Of a stretch of 64,000 nt of DNA, positions 51,980 to 61,785 are shown piece after piece. A program made the position numbers and the translations under genes. Each line of letters opens with the position of its first letter. Position 1 is the stretch's first letter. The notes beneath the pieces are model-generated. The model searched no databases and had not been told where the DNA came from. It was given only the letters and a program-made list of their open reading frames with translations. The stretch is from Mannheimia varigena (GTDB taxonomy: Bacteria > Pseudomonadota > Gammaproteobacteria > Enterobacterales > Pasteurellaceae), in the NCBI RefSeq assembly GCF_013377235.1, contig NZ_CP016226.1:1-64000 (forward strand). The letters are read 5' to 3'.

Positions 51980-54223
51980 ATGAAAGATTATACTTACTCC
52001 GAAAGAGATTTAATTTTTATTGACCAATTGTCTCTCGGTTATTGCAAAGATCCTTTTTCCTATTTAGGCATTCACTCTATAGATAATGGTATTATCATCA
52101 GAGCTTTCCTTCCTTCGGCTGTTTCTTGTCAAGTTATTGATTTAAAAGGAAAACCTGTGTTGTCAATGTTAAAAATTGACGATGCAGGTTTTTTTATTGC
52201 CGAAATTATTGGTAAAAAAATTGATTTTTCTTACCGCTTGTTAGTGCAGTATCCACACGCTCAGGTCGATATTGAAGATCCTTACCGTTTCAAAACCCAC
52301 ATTCAAGAGCTGGATAATTGGCTGTTCGCCGAGGGCAGGCAGCTTCGCCCTTACGAAAAACTAGGGGCTCATTTGGTGACTCAAAACGAAGTGGGCGGCG
52401 TGCATTTTGCGGTGTGGGCACCGAATGCTCAGCGAGTGTCGGTGGTAGGTGATTTCAACCACTGGAACGGTTTGGTTCATTCCATGCGTTTTCACCCTGA
52501 TTCAGGTGTGTGGGATATTTTCATTCCAAACGTGCAAAAAGGGGCGTGCTATAAATTTGAGATTTTAGACTGCAACGGCGTGCTACGCTTGAAATCTGAT
52601 CCTTACGCTTTTGCTTCCCAACTCCGCCCAGAGACCGCTTCGATTGTTTCTGGCTTGCCGAGTTTCGTGTCGGCGGAAAATACCTGCCGAGCAGCAAGTG
52701 CAGCAGACAAGCCGATTTCGATTTATGAAGTGCATTTGGGCTCGTGGCGGCGAAATATCGAAAATAATTACTGGCTGAGTTACGAAGAACTTGCCGATGA
52801 ACTGATTCCTTATGTGAAAGATATGGGCTTTACCCATATTGAACTGCTGCCGGTTTCCGAATTTCCGTTTGACGGCTCGTGGGGCTACCAAACCACGGGT
52901 ATTTATTCGCCAACTAGCCGTTTTGGCACGCCTGAAGGCTTACGTTATTTCATTCAAAAAGCCCACGAAAAAGGTATTGGAGTGATTTTAGATTGGGTCG
53001 TCGGGCATTTCCCAGTGGACGAACACGGTTTAGTCTATTTTGACGGCACGCATTTATACGAACATTCTGACCCGAAAGAGGGCTATCACAAAGATTGGAA
53101 CACACTGATTTTTAACTACGGCAAAAATGAAGTGAGCAATTATCTTTCGGGCAATGCGTTGTATTGGTTGGAGCGTTTCGGCATTGATGCCTTGCGTGTT
53201 GATGCAGTGGCTTCAATGATCTACCGTGATTATTCACGCTCAGACGGCGAGTGGATCCCCAACAAATATGGCGGTCGTGAAAATTTAGAAGCGATTGATT
53301 TCCTACGCCACACCAATAACATTCTGCGTGATGAAAGCCACGGCGGAGCGACCATTGCCGAAGAATCCACTTCTTTCGAAGGCGTTTCTCGTTCTACCGA
53401 AAATGGCGGTTTGGGTTTCAATTACAAGTGGAATATGGGCTGGATGAACGACACCTTGCGTTATATGCAAAAAGATCCGATCTACCGCCGTTATCACCAC
53501 AATTTAATGACGTTCGGAATGACCTACCAATACAGCGAGCAGTTTGTACTACCGCTCTCGCACGATGAAGTGGTGCACGGCAAAGGTTCGTTGCTCAACA
53601 AAATGCCGGGGGATTGCTGGCAAAAATTTGCCAATCTGCGTGCCTATTATGGCTATATGTGGGGTTATCCGGGCAAAAAATTGCTGTTTATGGGCAATGA
53701 ATTTGCTCAAGGCAAAGAGTGGAGTTTTGAAGAGAGTTTGGATTGGTATCTGCTCGGCGAAGAGGGTGGCGACTGGCACAAAGGAATGTTGGGCTGGGTG
53801 AAAGCCTTGAACCATCTCTACACCCAAACCCCTGCCTTGTTTGAGCAAGATTATGACCCAGCCGGTTTTGAATGGCTGGTGGTGGACGACCACGATAATT
53901 CCGTATTCGCTTTTGAACGCAAAGCGAAAAACGGCGAGAGCGTGATTGTGGTGAGCAATTTCACCCCGATTGTACGTAAAGATTACCGTTTTGGCGTGAA
54001 TGAGTTGGCAGAATATCAGGAACTTCTTAATTCAGATTTAGCTTGTTTCTGTGGTAGTAACGTGAGCAATGCAGATAAGTTTGAGAGTGAATTTGTGCCA
54101 TTACATGGTAAAGATTACTCAATTAGTATCACTTTACCACCACTATCTACGATTTTCATCACAAAAACGAAAAAACAAATTACTCAAAAAGCAACAAAGA
54201 GTAAGAAGATAAGTAAAAAATAA
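51980..54223 (+). CDS. glgB: 1,4-alpha-glucan branching enzyme
   Basis: GlgB introduces alpha-1,6 branches into glycogen. The ATG at 51980 follows AAGGAG (51969-51974); the GTG at 51974 overlaps it. The 747-residue protein has two N-terminal beta-sandwich modules (the second, CBM48, with WAPNAQRVSVVGDFNHWNG), then the GH13 barrel. GIDALRVDAVASMIYRDY contains the nucleophile, IAEESTSF the acid/base and LSHDEVVHGKGS the transition-state stabiliser. Composition is uneven: the first ~85 and last ~75 codons are clearly more AT-rich than the middle (see findings). It heads glgBXCAP. Confidence 0.95.
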   Translation: MKDYTYSERDLIFIDQLSLGYCKDPFSYLGIHSIDNGIIIRAFLPSAVSCQVIDLKGKPVLSMLKIDDAGFFIAEIIGKKIDFSYRLLVQYPHAQVDIEDPYRFKTHIQELDNWLFAEGRQLRPYEKLGAHLVTQNEVGGVHFAVWAPNAQRVSVVGDFNHWNGLVHSMRFHPDSGVWDIFIPNVQKGACYKFEILDCNGVLRLKSDPYAFASQLRPETASIVSGLPSFVSAENTCRAASAADKPISIYEVHLGSWRRNIENNYWLSYEELADELIPYVKDMGFTHIELLPVSEFPFDGSWGYQTTGIYSPTSRFGTPEGLRYFIQKAHEKGIGVILDWVVGHFPVDEHGLVYFDGTHLYEHSDPKEGYHKDWNTLIFNYGKNEVSNYLSGNALYWLERFGIDALRVDAVASMIYRDYSRSDGEWIPNKYGGRENLEAIDFLRHTNNILRDESHGGATIAEESTSFEGVSRSTENGGLGFNYKWNMGWMNDTLRYMQKDPIYRRYHHNLMTFGMTYQYSEQFVLPLSHDEVVHGKGSLLNKMPGDCWQKFANLRAYYGYMWGYPGKKLLFMGNEFAQGKEWSFEESLDWYLLGEEGGDWHKGMLGWVKALNHLYTQTPALFEQDYDPAGFEWLVVDDHDNSVFAFERKAKNGESVIVVSNFTPIVRKDYRFGVNELAEYQELLNSDLACFCGSNVSNADKFESEFVPLHGKDYSISITLPPLSTIFITKTKKQITQKATKSKKISKK

Positions 54224-54224
54224 A

Positions 54225-56213
54225 ATGCAGTATCAGAGAGGTAAACCTTACCCGTTAGGCAGCAAAATAAGCCTACAAGCGGGCAAATTTGGCACAAATT
54301 TTGCAATTTTTTCCGAAAATGCGACCGCTATTGAATTGTGCCTTTTTGATGAAAATAATCAAGAAACTTGTATTCCAATGACTGCAAGTGAACATACTTG
54401 GCATATTTTTGTTGAAGGTATTGGGGCTGGCGTTAAGTATGGTTTTCGAGTAATAGGTGAGCAAAACGAAAAAGCTGGTTTGTTATTTAATAAGAATAAA
54501 CTGTTACTAGATCCTTATGCTAAGGCGATTACAGGCACACCCGATTTAAGTAATGCTGAGGCTGCTAGTTGGTATGAGTGGAATGATGCTCGGGATAACG
54601 GACAAATTGCCCCCAAATCGGTAGTAGTTGATGAAACATTTGATTGGGAAAATGATACGTTACTTTTTCATACTTGGGCAGAAACTATTATTTATGAAAT
54701 GCACGTTAAAGGTTTTAGTCAGTTAAATCCTGAAATCCCACAAGAAATTAGAGGAACTTTTGCAGGATTAGCTCACAAAAACTCGATTGAATATTTGAAA
54801 AAGCTCGGCATTACCGCAGTTGAATTATTACCTATCACTTACCATATTGACGAACCGCATTTACAAAAACAAGGCTTAGTTAATTACTGGGGTTACAATG
54901 TTTTAGGCAATTTTGCCGTTGATCCGAAATTGGCTGCAGATAAGCAAAATCCGCTTAAAGAGTTTAAGCAATTAGTGAAGACATTACACAATGCCAATAT
55001 AGAAGTGATTATGGACGTTGTGTTTAACCATACCGCAGAAGGTAGTAAAGATGGCGCGATGCTTAGCTTTAGAGGGATTGATAATCGCGCTTATTGGCTA
55101 AACGGACAGGGTGAATATGAAAATTGGACTGGTTGTGGTAACACACTCAATTTAACCAATATTAATATTCTCCGTTGGGCAATCGATTGCTTATGTTATT
55201 GGGTAGACGAATGCCATATTGATGGATTCCGTTTTGACTTAGCCTCTATTTTAGGCAGAACACCACGTTTTTCCGAAAAAGCTGATTTTTTCACGGCAAT
55301 AAAAAGCCACTCGAAATTAGCTAGCGTTAAGCTAATTGCTGAGCCTTGGGATATTGGAATGCATGGCTATCAATTAGGTAAATTCCCAGCATTTTTTTAT
55401 CAATGGAATGACCGCTATCGTGATGATATGCGTCGTTTTTGGCTAAGAAAGAAACTTGATTTAGCCACATTTGCCTGTCGATTTGCAGGAAGTGATGATG
55501 TTTTTCTGCACAGTTCTGGCTCTAAAAGCATTAATTTTATTACTGCCCACGATGGCTTTAATCTGCAAGATTTAGTGAGTTACAACAAAAAACATAATTT
55601 TGCCAATGGCGAAGAGAACCGTGATGGACATGGCACGAACCACAGTAATAATCACGGTGTTGAAGGCGATACTAATAAGGAATCAGTAAAAAATCAGCGA
55701 GAAATGACCGCTTGTAGCTTATTAGCAACCTTACTTCTGTCAAATGGTGTGCCAATGTTATTTGCTGGTGATGAAATGGGGCATATCCAACAAGGTAATA
55801 ATAACTGCTACTGCCAAGATAACGAAATCACCTGGCTAGATTGGGAAAATTGTAATCAAACTAGGGTGGATTATGTGAGCGATTTAATCTCCATACGCAA
55901 GCAAATTTCACTGTTATCGAAGCAAAATAAGTGGTGGACTGAAGAGTTGGTTCAATGGCTAAATCCATCAGCTGAAGCTATGCAGATAAATGATTGGCAT
56001 AATAAAGAATTAAGACAATTAACTATTTTATTAGAAGGGCAATGGCTCATTTTAATGAATGCTTATAAGCAGCCTAAAGAATTTTTACTTCCTCAGGGCA
56101 ACTGGCAAGTTGTTTTTGGACAGGAAAAAGGGACTTTGATGACAGACACGCAAGCCGTCATGCTCGATCAGATGGGAGTCTGCGTACTTCAAAAAAGTGA
56201 CATTCATACTTAA
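54225..56213 (+). CDS. glgX: Glycogen debranching enzyme GlgX
   Basis: GlgX hydrolyses alpha-1,6 linkages of phosphorylase limit dextrin. The 662-residue GH13 protein (E. coli 657) has an N-terminal CBM48 (GTNFAIFSENATAIELCLFD). The catalytic regions are VIMDVVFNHTAEG, IDGFRFDLASILGR, VKLIAEPWDIG and FITAHDGFNLQDLVSYN. The ATG is 1 nt beyond the glgB stop, with only a weak Shine-Dalgarno, so coupling is likely. The gene is distinctly more AT-rich than central glgB and glgC, and has an exact uptake sequence at 55707-55715. Confidence 0.94.
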   Translation: MQYQRGKPYPLGSKISLQAGKFGTNFAIFSENATAIELCLFDENNQETCIPMTASEHTWHIFVEGIGAGVKYGFRVIGEQNEKAGLLFNKNKLLLDPYAKAITGTPDLSNAEAASWYEWNDARDNGQIAPKSVVVDETFDWENDTLLFHTWAETIIYEMHVKGFSQLNPEIPQEIRGTFAGLAHKNSIEYLKKLGITAVELLPITYHIDEPHLQKQGLVNYWGYNVLGNFAVDPKLAADKQNPLKEFKQLVKTLHNANIEVIMDVVFNHTAEGSKDGAMLSFRGIDNRAYWLNGQGEYENWTGCGNTLNLTNINILRWAIDCLCYWVDECHIDGFRFDLASILGRTPRFSEKADFFTAIKSHSKLASVKLIAEPWDIGMHGYQLGKFPAFFYQWNDRYRDDMRRFWLRKKLDLATFACRFAGSDDVFLHSSGSKSINFITAHDGFNLQDLVSYNKKHNFANGEENRDGHGTNHSNNHGVEGDTNKESVKNQREMTACSLLATLLLSNGVPMLFAGDEMGHIQQGNNNCYCQDNEITWLDWENCNQTRVDYVSDLISIRKQISLLSKQNKWWTEELVQWLNPSAEAMQINDWHNKELRQLTILLEGQWLILMNAYKQPKEFLLPQGNWQVVFGQEKGTLMTDTQAVMLDQMGVCVLQKSDIHT

Positions 56214-56228
56214 ACTTAAGGACTTCTT

Positions 56229-57542
56229 ATGCTAAACCAAGAATCAACAGCCCTTGTTGCAAGACAAGACTTAACGAATGACACTCTCGTTTTAATTTTA
56301 GCAGGAGGACGTGGTTCTCGCCTTTACGAGCTCACTGACAAACGTGCGAAACCGGCGGTGTATTTTGGTGGTAGCCGCCGTATTATTGACTTTGCGTTAT
56401 CAAACTGCATCAACTCGAATTTATTGAAAATCGGCGTGATCACCCAATATGCGGCTCACTCGCTGCTACGCCATTTGCAACGTGGCTGGTCGTTCTTGCC
56501 TTACGAGCGTAACCAATACATCGATATGCTACCGGCTCGCCAACAGTTAGACGAAAACACGTGGTATCGTGGCACGGCGGATGCGGTGTATCAAAATATG
56601 GGAATGATGAAATCGCACTACCGTCCGAAATATGTGATTATTTTAGCAGGCGATCATATCTACAAAATGGATTATACCCAAATGCTCAAAGATCACGTCG
56701 ATCAAGGGGCGAAATGTACCGTGGGTTGCATTGAAGTGCCTCGTGAACAGGCATCTGAATTTGGCGTGATGGCGGTGAATGAAAAATTAAAAGTGAAAGA
56801 GTTCGTGGAAAAACCGGCTAACCCACCAGCAATGCCAGGCAAACCGGATTCTTCTTTAGCTTCAATGGGTATCTACGTGTTCAATGCGGATTATCTCTAC
56901 GAAATGTTGGAAAAAGAGGCTTCTACGCCGGGTACTTCACACGATTTCGGAAAAGATATTATTCCAAAAGCAGTAGAGCAAGGCGTGTTGTATGCTCACC
57001 CATTTGAGCGTTCGTGCAAAGGTCGCAACGCAAGCGGAGCGATTTACTGGCGTGATGTGGGCACCATCGACAGCTACTGGTCGGCACATATGGATTTAGT
57101 GTCGGAAGAGCCGGAGTTAGATCTCTACGATGAATCTTGGCCGATCCACGGTCGTCCTCAACAAACTGCACCGGCACGTTTTTTCTATAACCGTTCAAGA
57201 GCCCGCACGCTAGATAACTCATTGATCGCCGGAGGTTGTGTGATTACCGATGCGGAAATTAGTAACTCCGTGCTGTTCAACCGTGTCCACGTTGATGCGG
57301 AATCGGTGATTGAATATGCTGTTATTCTGCCGCAAGTAACCATCGGCAAAAACTGCATCATTAAACGTGCGGTAATCGACCGCCATTGCGTGATTCCAGA
57401 TGGCTTACAAATCGGTGTGAATGCAGAAGAAGATGCGAAGCACTTCCGTGTTAGCAAAAACGGCATTGTGTTGGTGACGCAATCAATGCTAGACAAACTG
57501 GCAGGCAAAGTGGCGAATACGGATATTAAATATACAATCTAA
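56229..57542 (+). CDS. glgC: Glucose-1-phosphate adenylyltransferase
   Basis: GlgC makes ADP-glucose, the committed and allosterically controlled step of glycogen synthesis. The 437-residue protein (E. coli 431) has the nucleotidyltransferase start LILAGGRGSRLYELTDKRAKPAVYFGG. WYRGTADAVYQN, LAGDHIYKMDY and KPDSSLASMGIYVFN follow, with a C-terminal left-handed beta helix. AAGGAC precedes the ATG, 15 nt after the glgX stop. A 112-bp spacer to glgA contains a GGGCG palindrome and a degenerate uptake sequence. Confidence 0.96.
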   Translation: MLNQESTALVARQDLTNDTLVLILAGGRGSRLYELTDKRAKPAVYFGGSRRIIDFALSNCINSNLLKIGVITQYAAHSLLRHLQRGWSFLPYERNQYIDMLPARQQLDENTWYRGTADAVYQNMGMMKSHYRPKYVIILAGDHIYKMDYTQMLKDHVDQGAKCTVGCIEVPREQASEFGVMAVNEKLKVKEFVEKPANPPAMPGKPDSSLASMGIYVFNADYLYEMLEKEASTPGTSHDFGKDIIPKAVEQGVLYAHPFERSCKGRNASGAIYWRDVGTIDSYWSAHMDLVSEEPELDLYDESWPIHGRPQQTAPARFFYNRSRARTLDNSLIAGGCVITDAEISNSVLFNRVHVDAESVIEYAVILPQVTIGKNCIIKRAVIDRHCVIPDGLQIGVNAEEDAKHFRVSKNGIVLVTQSMLDKLAGKVANTDIKYTI

Positions 57543-57559
57543 AATTTGCTGATATAATG

Positions 57560-57594
57560 CTTCGGGCGAGAAATGGGAAGATGAACGCCCGAAG
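57560..57594 (+). repeat. GGGCG inverted repeat between glgC and glgA
   Basis: CTTCGGGCG (57560-57568) pairs with CGCCCGAAG (57586-57594) around a 17-nt loop. No T tract follows, so it is more likely an RNA-stabilising or processing hairpin than a terminator. Confidence 0.55.
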
Positions 57595-57654
57595 TATCTT
57601 GATTCAAGCGGTCTTATTTTTATCAAATTTTGCAACACACGAATGGTTTAAAAA

Positions 57655-59091
57655 ATGAAAATTTTACACGTATGCTCGGAAATGTATCCGCTGATTAAAA
57701 CTGGTGGACTGGCTGATGTAATGGGGGCGTTGCCCTTTGCTCAACAGCAGGCTGGTAATGATGTCCGAGTGCTGATTCCTTACTACCCGAAAGTGGCTCA
57801 AAACTTAGGCGAAACGGTGGAAGTGGCAACGATCGGCACCTTCGCAGGGCTTGTGACGGTGCGTTTTGCCTATTTCAACGGCTTGGGCGTTTATGTAATT
57901 GATGCCCCACATCTTTTTATGCGTGACGGCAACCCTTATCACGATGCCAACTATCAAGACTATATCGACAACTACAAACGTTTTGCATTGCTCGGCTATG
58001 TGGGAGCTCAACTTGCCCAAGGATTAGATCACTGGTGGGGAACCGCTCAAGTGCTTCACGCCCACGACTGGCAAGCCGGTTTGGCTTGTGCTTACCTCAA
58101 AAGTTGGGGTAGTGCGGTCAAAAGCGTATTTACGATTCACAATATTGCCTACATCGGGCGTTTTAACGCCTTCCATTTGGAGGAACTTGGCTTGCCGTGG
58201 GAATTTTTCAGTGCTGAAGGGCTGGAGTTCTACGGTGAAATTTCCTACCTAAAAGCAGGTTTATATTTTGCTGACCGTATTACCACCGTTAGTCCAACTT
58301 ACGCCCGAGAAATAACCGAAGAAATTGCAGGGGCTGGTTTGCACGGTTTATTGGCAGTTCGCCAATCGCAAGGCAGATTAAGAGGAATTTTAAACGGCGT
58401 TGATGGGGACGTGTGGAATCCAGAAACCGACTCGAATATCGTGGCGAATTATCGCCCGAACTATATGCACGGTAAGGCGAAAAACAAAGCGGAATTGCAA
58501 CGAATTTTCAGCTTGTCTGAAGATAAAGATGCCTTGTTAATGGTGATGGTCACTCGCCTAACCGAGCAAAAAGGAGCAGATTTCCTGTTAGCCAATATCG
58601 ACAGCTTAATGCAGCACAATGTGCAAATTGTGGTGCTGGGGAGCGGCTCGCCGGATTTGGAAAACGCATTACGCTATTTCCAACACAAATATCCGAATCA
58701 AATCGGCGTGAAAATTGGCTATGATGAAGCCCTTTCTCACCAAATCATCGCCGGTGGTGACGTGATTTTAGTACCAAGCCGTTTCGAGCCTTGTGGTTTA
58801 ACCCAACTTTACGGCTTGAAATATGGCACGCTGCCGCTGGTTCGCCGCACGGGCGGATTAGCCGACACCGTTTTCGACAGCCACAAAGAGAGCATCGAAA
58901 ACCGCACTGCAACCGGTTTTGTGTTTGATTACCCAGACGCTACGGCATTTTTAGATGCGGCAATGCGAGCAGTGAATTTGTGGCAAAAACAGAAATTATG
59001 GTCAAGCATACGCCAAAATGCTCTCGCTCAAGATTTCGGCTGGGCGAAAGTGGCAGAGCAGTATCAAAATTTATATCACGAAATTATTTAA
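57655..59091 (+). CDS. glgA: Glycogen synthase (ADP-glucose)
   Basis: GlgA extends glycogen from ADP-glucose. The 478-residue GT5 enzyme (E. coli 477) starts MKILHVCSEMYPLIKTGGLADVMGALP, which includes the KTGGL ADP-glucose motif. HAHDWQAGLACAYLK follows, then the C-terminal RTGGLADTV motif and RFEPCGLTQLYGLKYG around the catalytic glutamate. The ATG has no clear Shine-Dalgarno. It is separated from glgP by an inverted pair of exact uptake sequences. Confidence 0.96.
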   Translation: MKILHVCSEMYPLIKTGGLADVMGALPFAQQQAGNDVRVLIPYYPKVAQNLGETVEVATIGTFAGLVTVRFAYFNGLGVYVIDAPHLFMRDGNPYHDANYQDYIDNYKRFALLGYVGAQLAQGLDHWWGTAQVLHAHDWQAGLACAYLKSWGSAVKSVFTIHNIAYIGRFNAFHLEELGLPWEFFSAEGLEFYGEISYLKAGLYFADRITTVSPTYAREITEEIAGAGLHGLLAVRQSQGRLRGILNGVDGDVWNPETDSNIVANYRPNYMHGKAKNKAELQRIFSLSEDKDALLMVMVTRLTEQKGADFLLANIDSLMQHNVQIVVLGSGSPDLENALRYFQHKYPNQIGVKIGYDEALSHQIIAGGDVILVPSRFEPCGLTQLYGLKYGTLPLVRRTGGLADTVFDSHKESIENRTATGFVFDYPDATAFLDAAMRAVNLWQKQKLWSSIRQNALAQDFGWAKVAEQYQNLYHEII

Positions 59092-59111
59092 TTTATATAT
59101 TTAAAATACAA

Positions 59112-59161
59112 TTACAAGCGGTTCAGTTTGCAAAAAAATTTGTAAATTCAACCGCTTGTAA
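59112..59161 (+). repeat. Inverted pair of exact uptake sequences between glgA and glgP
   Basis: TTACAAGCGGTT (59112-59123) pairs with AACCGCTTGTAA (59150-59161), with TTTGCAAA/TTTGTAAA extending pairing inward. No T tract follows, and the glgP Shine-Dalgarno starts 15 nt later, so it is at most a partial terminator within the operon. Confidence 0.75.
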
Positions 59162-59190
59162 TGTTCATAGAAATTAGGAGAACTTACTCA

Positions 59191-61692
59191 ATGAGCAGGC
59201 AGTCATTAAGCCCCGAAATGATTAAAAGCGTAAAAGACGCAATTTTACATAAAATGGTGTTCGCATTAGGTGTTGAACCTCGTGATGCCAGCAAACGTAA
59301 CTGGCTAAATGCCACCTTGCGTGTGGTGCGTGATTTATCGACCGAAGAGTGGTTACTAACCCGCCGCAGCCAAGTAGCGAACGGTAGCCGCCGTGTGTAT
59401 TACCTTTCAATGGAATTTTTGATGGGGCGTACTTTCAGTAATGCGATGATCTCTGAAGGTGTCTATGAGCTGATTGGTGCTGCGTTAAAAGAGTTAGGAC
59501 AAGATCTTGAAGATATTATTAACGAAGAAGGTGATCCAGGTTTAGGTAACGGTGGTTTAGGTCGATTAGCGGCTTGCTATTTAGATAGCCTTGCGACAAT
59601 GAAAATCCCCGCTATCGGTTACGGTATTCAATACGAATACGGAATGTTCCGCCAAGAAATCTGTAATGGCGAACAAGTAGAACAACCTGATGAATGGTTA
59701 GAAAATGAATTTGTGTGGCCATATTTACGCTCAAGCAAGCGTTTCCCTGTTCGTTTTGGTGGAAAAACGTGGTGTGAAGGTAAAAAAGTGGTGTGGCAAC
59801 CAGAAGAAGAGATCACTGCTCAAGCTCACGATCAGCTGATTCCGGGCTTCGAAACCACATCAACCAATAGTTTACGTTTATGGTCTGCCCACGCTTCAGG
59901 CAAAGGTTTTGCATTGTCAGAGTTTAATCGTGGTGATTATTTTGCCGCAATAGTAAAACAAAACCGCTCGGAAGATGTTTCCCGAGTACTTTATCCGGAT
60001 GATTCCACCTACAACGGGCGTGAGTTACGTTTACGCCAAGAGTATTTCCTCTGCTCGGCATCGGTGCAGGATATTATCCGCCGCCACGAAGCAGAGTTTG
60101 GCTCTTGCTTGAACTTGGCAGACAAAGTTGCCATTCACTTAAACGACACCCACCCAACCCTTGCCGTACCTGAATTAATGCGAATTTTAATTGACGAAAA
60201 AGGTTATTCTTGGGAACAAGCGTGGGCAACTACCAGCAAAACATTCTTCTATACTAACCATACCTTAATGAGTGAAGCGTTAGAAACCTGGCCGGTAGAA
60301 ATGTTAGCCCGAGTGTTACCACGTCATTTAGAAATTATTTTTGATATTAATGAACATTTCTTAGAAGAAGTGCGTAGCCAATTCCCGAACGATAACGAAC
60401 TGATTTCTCGAGTTTCATTAATTGATGAGCAAGGTGATCGCCGTGTGCGTATGGCGTGGCTTGCAGTAGTAGCTTCTACGAAAGTAAATGGTGTAGCGAA
60501 AATCCACTCTGATTTAATGGTAGAATCCATTTTTGCCGATTTCGCTCGCATTTTCCCAAATCGTTTTACCAATGTAACAAATGGCGTAACGCCTCGCCGT
60601 TGGATCAAAATTGCTAACCCGGGGCTTGCGAATATTTTAGATAAATATATTGGCGATAAATGGTTAACCGATTTAAGCGAGTTAGAAAAATTCAATGATT
60701 TTGCTGATGATGCGGATGCGCAATCTCAAGTTGCTGCAGTGAAATTTGAGAATAAACGCCGTTTAGCAAACTATATTGAAGAAACACAAGGCATTATACT
60801 CAATCCGGAAGCGATTTTTGACGTACAAATCAAGCGTATCCACAAATATAAACGTCAGCAAATGAATGTACTTCACATCATTACGCTTTATAACCGTATT
60901 TTAAGAAACCCAGCTGCGGATTGGACACCTCGTGTGTTCATCTTTGCAGGTAAAGCGGCGAGTGCTTATTACGCAGCGAAGAAAGTGATTCGTTTAATTA
61001 ATGATGTGGCAAGTGTAGTAAATAATGACTCTCGCATTAATGATTTAATCAAAGTCGTGTTCATTCCGAACTACGGCGTGTCGCTAGCTCAAATGATTAT
61101 TCCTGCAGCGGACGTTTCAGAGCAGATTTCTTTGGCAGGGACCGAGGCTTCGGGCACGTCAAATATGAAATTCGCCCTCAATGGTGCTTTAACTATTGGT
61201 ACGCTAGACGGTGCGAACGTAGAAATTTTAGATCGTGTAGGCAAAGAGAACATCTTTATTTTCGGTAATGAAGTAGAACAAGTGGAAGAACTTCGCAGTA
61301 ACGGTTATTCACCTTATCACTATTACGAAAAAGACAGCGAACTAAATGAGGCAATTTCACAAATTCTAAACGGTAAATTCTCACCGGAAGATCCGTACCG
61401 TTATCAAGATTTGATCTTAAATTCAGGTGACTATTACCAAGCGTGTGCCGACTACCGTAGTTATGTGGAAGCCCAAGAACGTGTGGCTCAAGCCTACCGC
61501 AACAAAAAAGCGTGGACACGTTCGGCAATCATCAACATCGCTAATATGGGCTACTTCTCATCAGACCGTTCGGTAATGGATTATGCGAATAATATTTGGA
61601 AAATCGAACCAATGAGTGAAGAGCAGTTAAAGGGCGATTCGACGATAGATAGCATTATCGAAAGTTCAAATAAATTATTGAATTTAAAGTAA
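59191..61692 (+). CDS. glgP: Glycogen phosphorylase
   Basis: GlgP releases glucose 1-phosphate from glycogen. The start at 59191 (MSRQSLSPEMIKSVKDAIL), with AGGAG upstream, gives 833 residues. The ten codons upstream of it come from the uptake-sequence hairpin and are not conserved. Active-site segments are YYLSMEFLMGRTFSNAM, GNGGLGRLAACYLDS, HLNDTHPTLAVPELMR, VTNGVTPRRW and the PLP-lysine motif EASGTSNMKFALNGALTIGTL preceding DGANVEI (lysine near residue 660). A terminator follows, closing the glg operon. Confidence 0.96.
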   Translation: MSRQSLSPEMIKSVKDAILHKMVFALGVEPRDASKRNWLNATLRVVRDLSTEEWLLTRRSQVANGSRRVYYLSMEFLMGRTFSNAMISEGVYELIGAALKELGQDLEDIINEEGDPGLGNGGLGRLAACYLDSLATMKIPAIGYGIQYEYGMFRQEICNGEQVEQPDEWLENEFVWPYLRSSKRFPVRFGGKTWCEGKKVVWQPEEEITAQAHDQLIPGFETTSTNSLRLWSAHASGKGFALSEFNRGDYFAAIVKQNRSEDVSRVLYPDDSTYNGRELRLRQEYFLCSASVQDIIRRHEAEFGSCLNLADKVAIHLNDTHPTLAVPELMRILIDEKGYSWEQAWATTSKTFFYTNHTLMSEALETWPVEMLARVLPRHLEIIFDINEHFLEEVRSQFPNDNELISRVSLIDEQGDRRVRMAWLAVVASTKVNGVAKIHSDLMVESIFADFARIFPNRFTNVTNGVTPRRWIKIANPGLANILDKYIGDKWLTDLSELEKFNDFADDADAQSQVAAVKFENKRRLANYIEETQGIILNPEAIFDVQIKRIHKYKRQQMNVLHIITLYNRILRNPAADWTPRVFIFAGKAASAYYAAKKVIRLINDVASVVNNDSRINDLIKVVFIPNYGVSLAQMIIPAADVSEQISLAGTEASGTSNMKFALNGALTIGTLDGANVEILDRVGKENIFIFGNEVEQVEELRSNGYSPYHYYEKDSELNEAISQILNGKFSPEDPYRYQDLILNSGDYYQACADYRSYVEAQERVAQAYRNKKAWTRSAIINIANMGYFSSDRSVMDYANNIWKIEPMSEEQLKGDSTIDSIIESSNKLLNLK

Positions 61693-61703
61693 TGGTTTAG
61701 AAG

Positions 61704-61733
61704 AAAACGGTAAGAGAAATCTTACCGTTTTTT
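61704..61733 (+). terminator. Terminator of the glg operon
   Basis: AAAACGGTAAG (61704-61714) pairs with CTTACCGTTTT (61721-61731) around AGAAAT, followed by T. It lies 12 nt past the glgP stop. Confidence 0.88.
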
Positions 61734-61785
61734 ACTATTATAAGTATAAGGGATTTGCAAATTTCTGCCTAAAATGAACCGCTTG

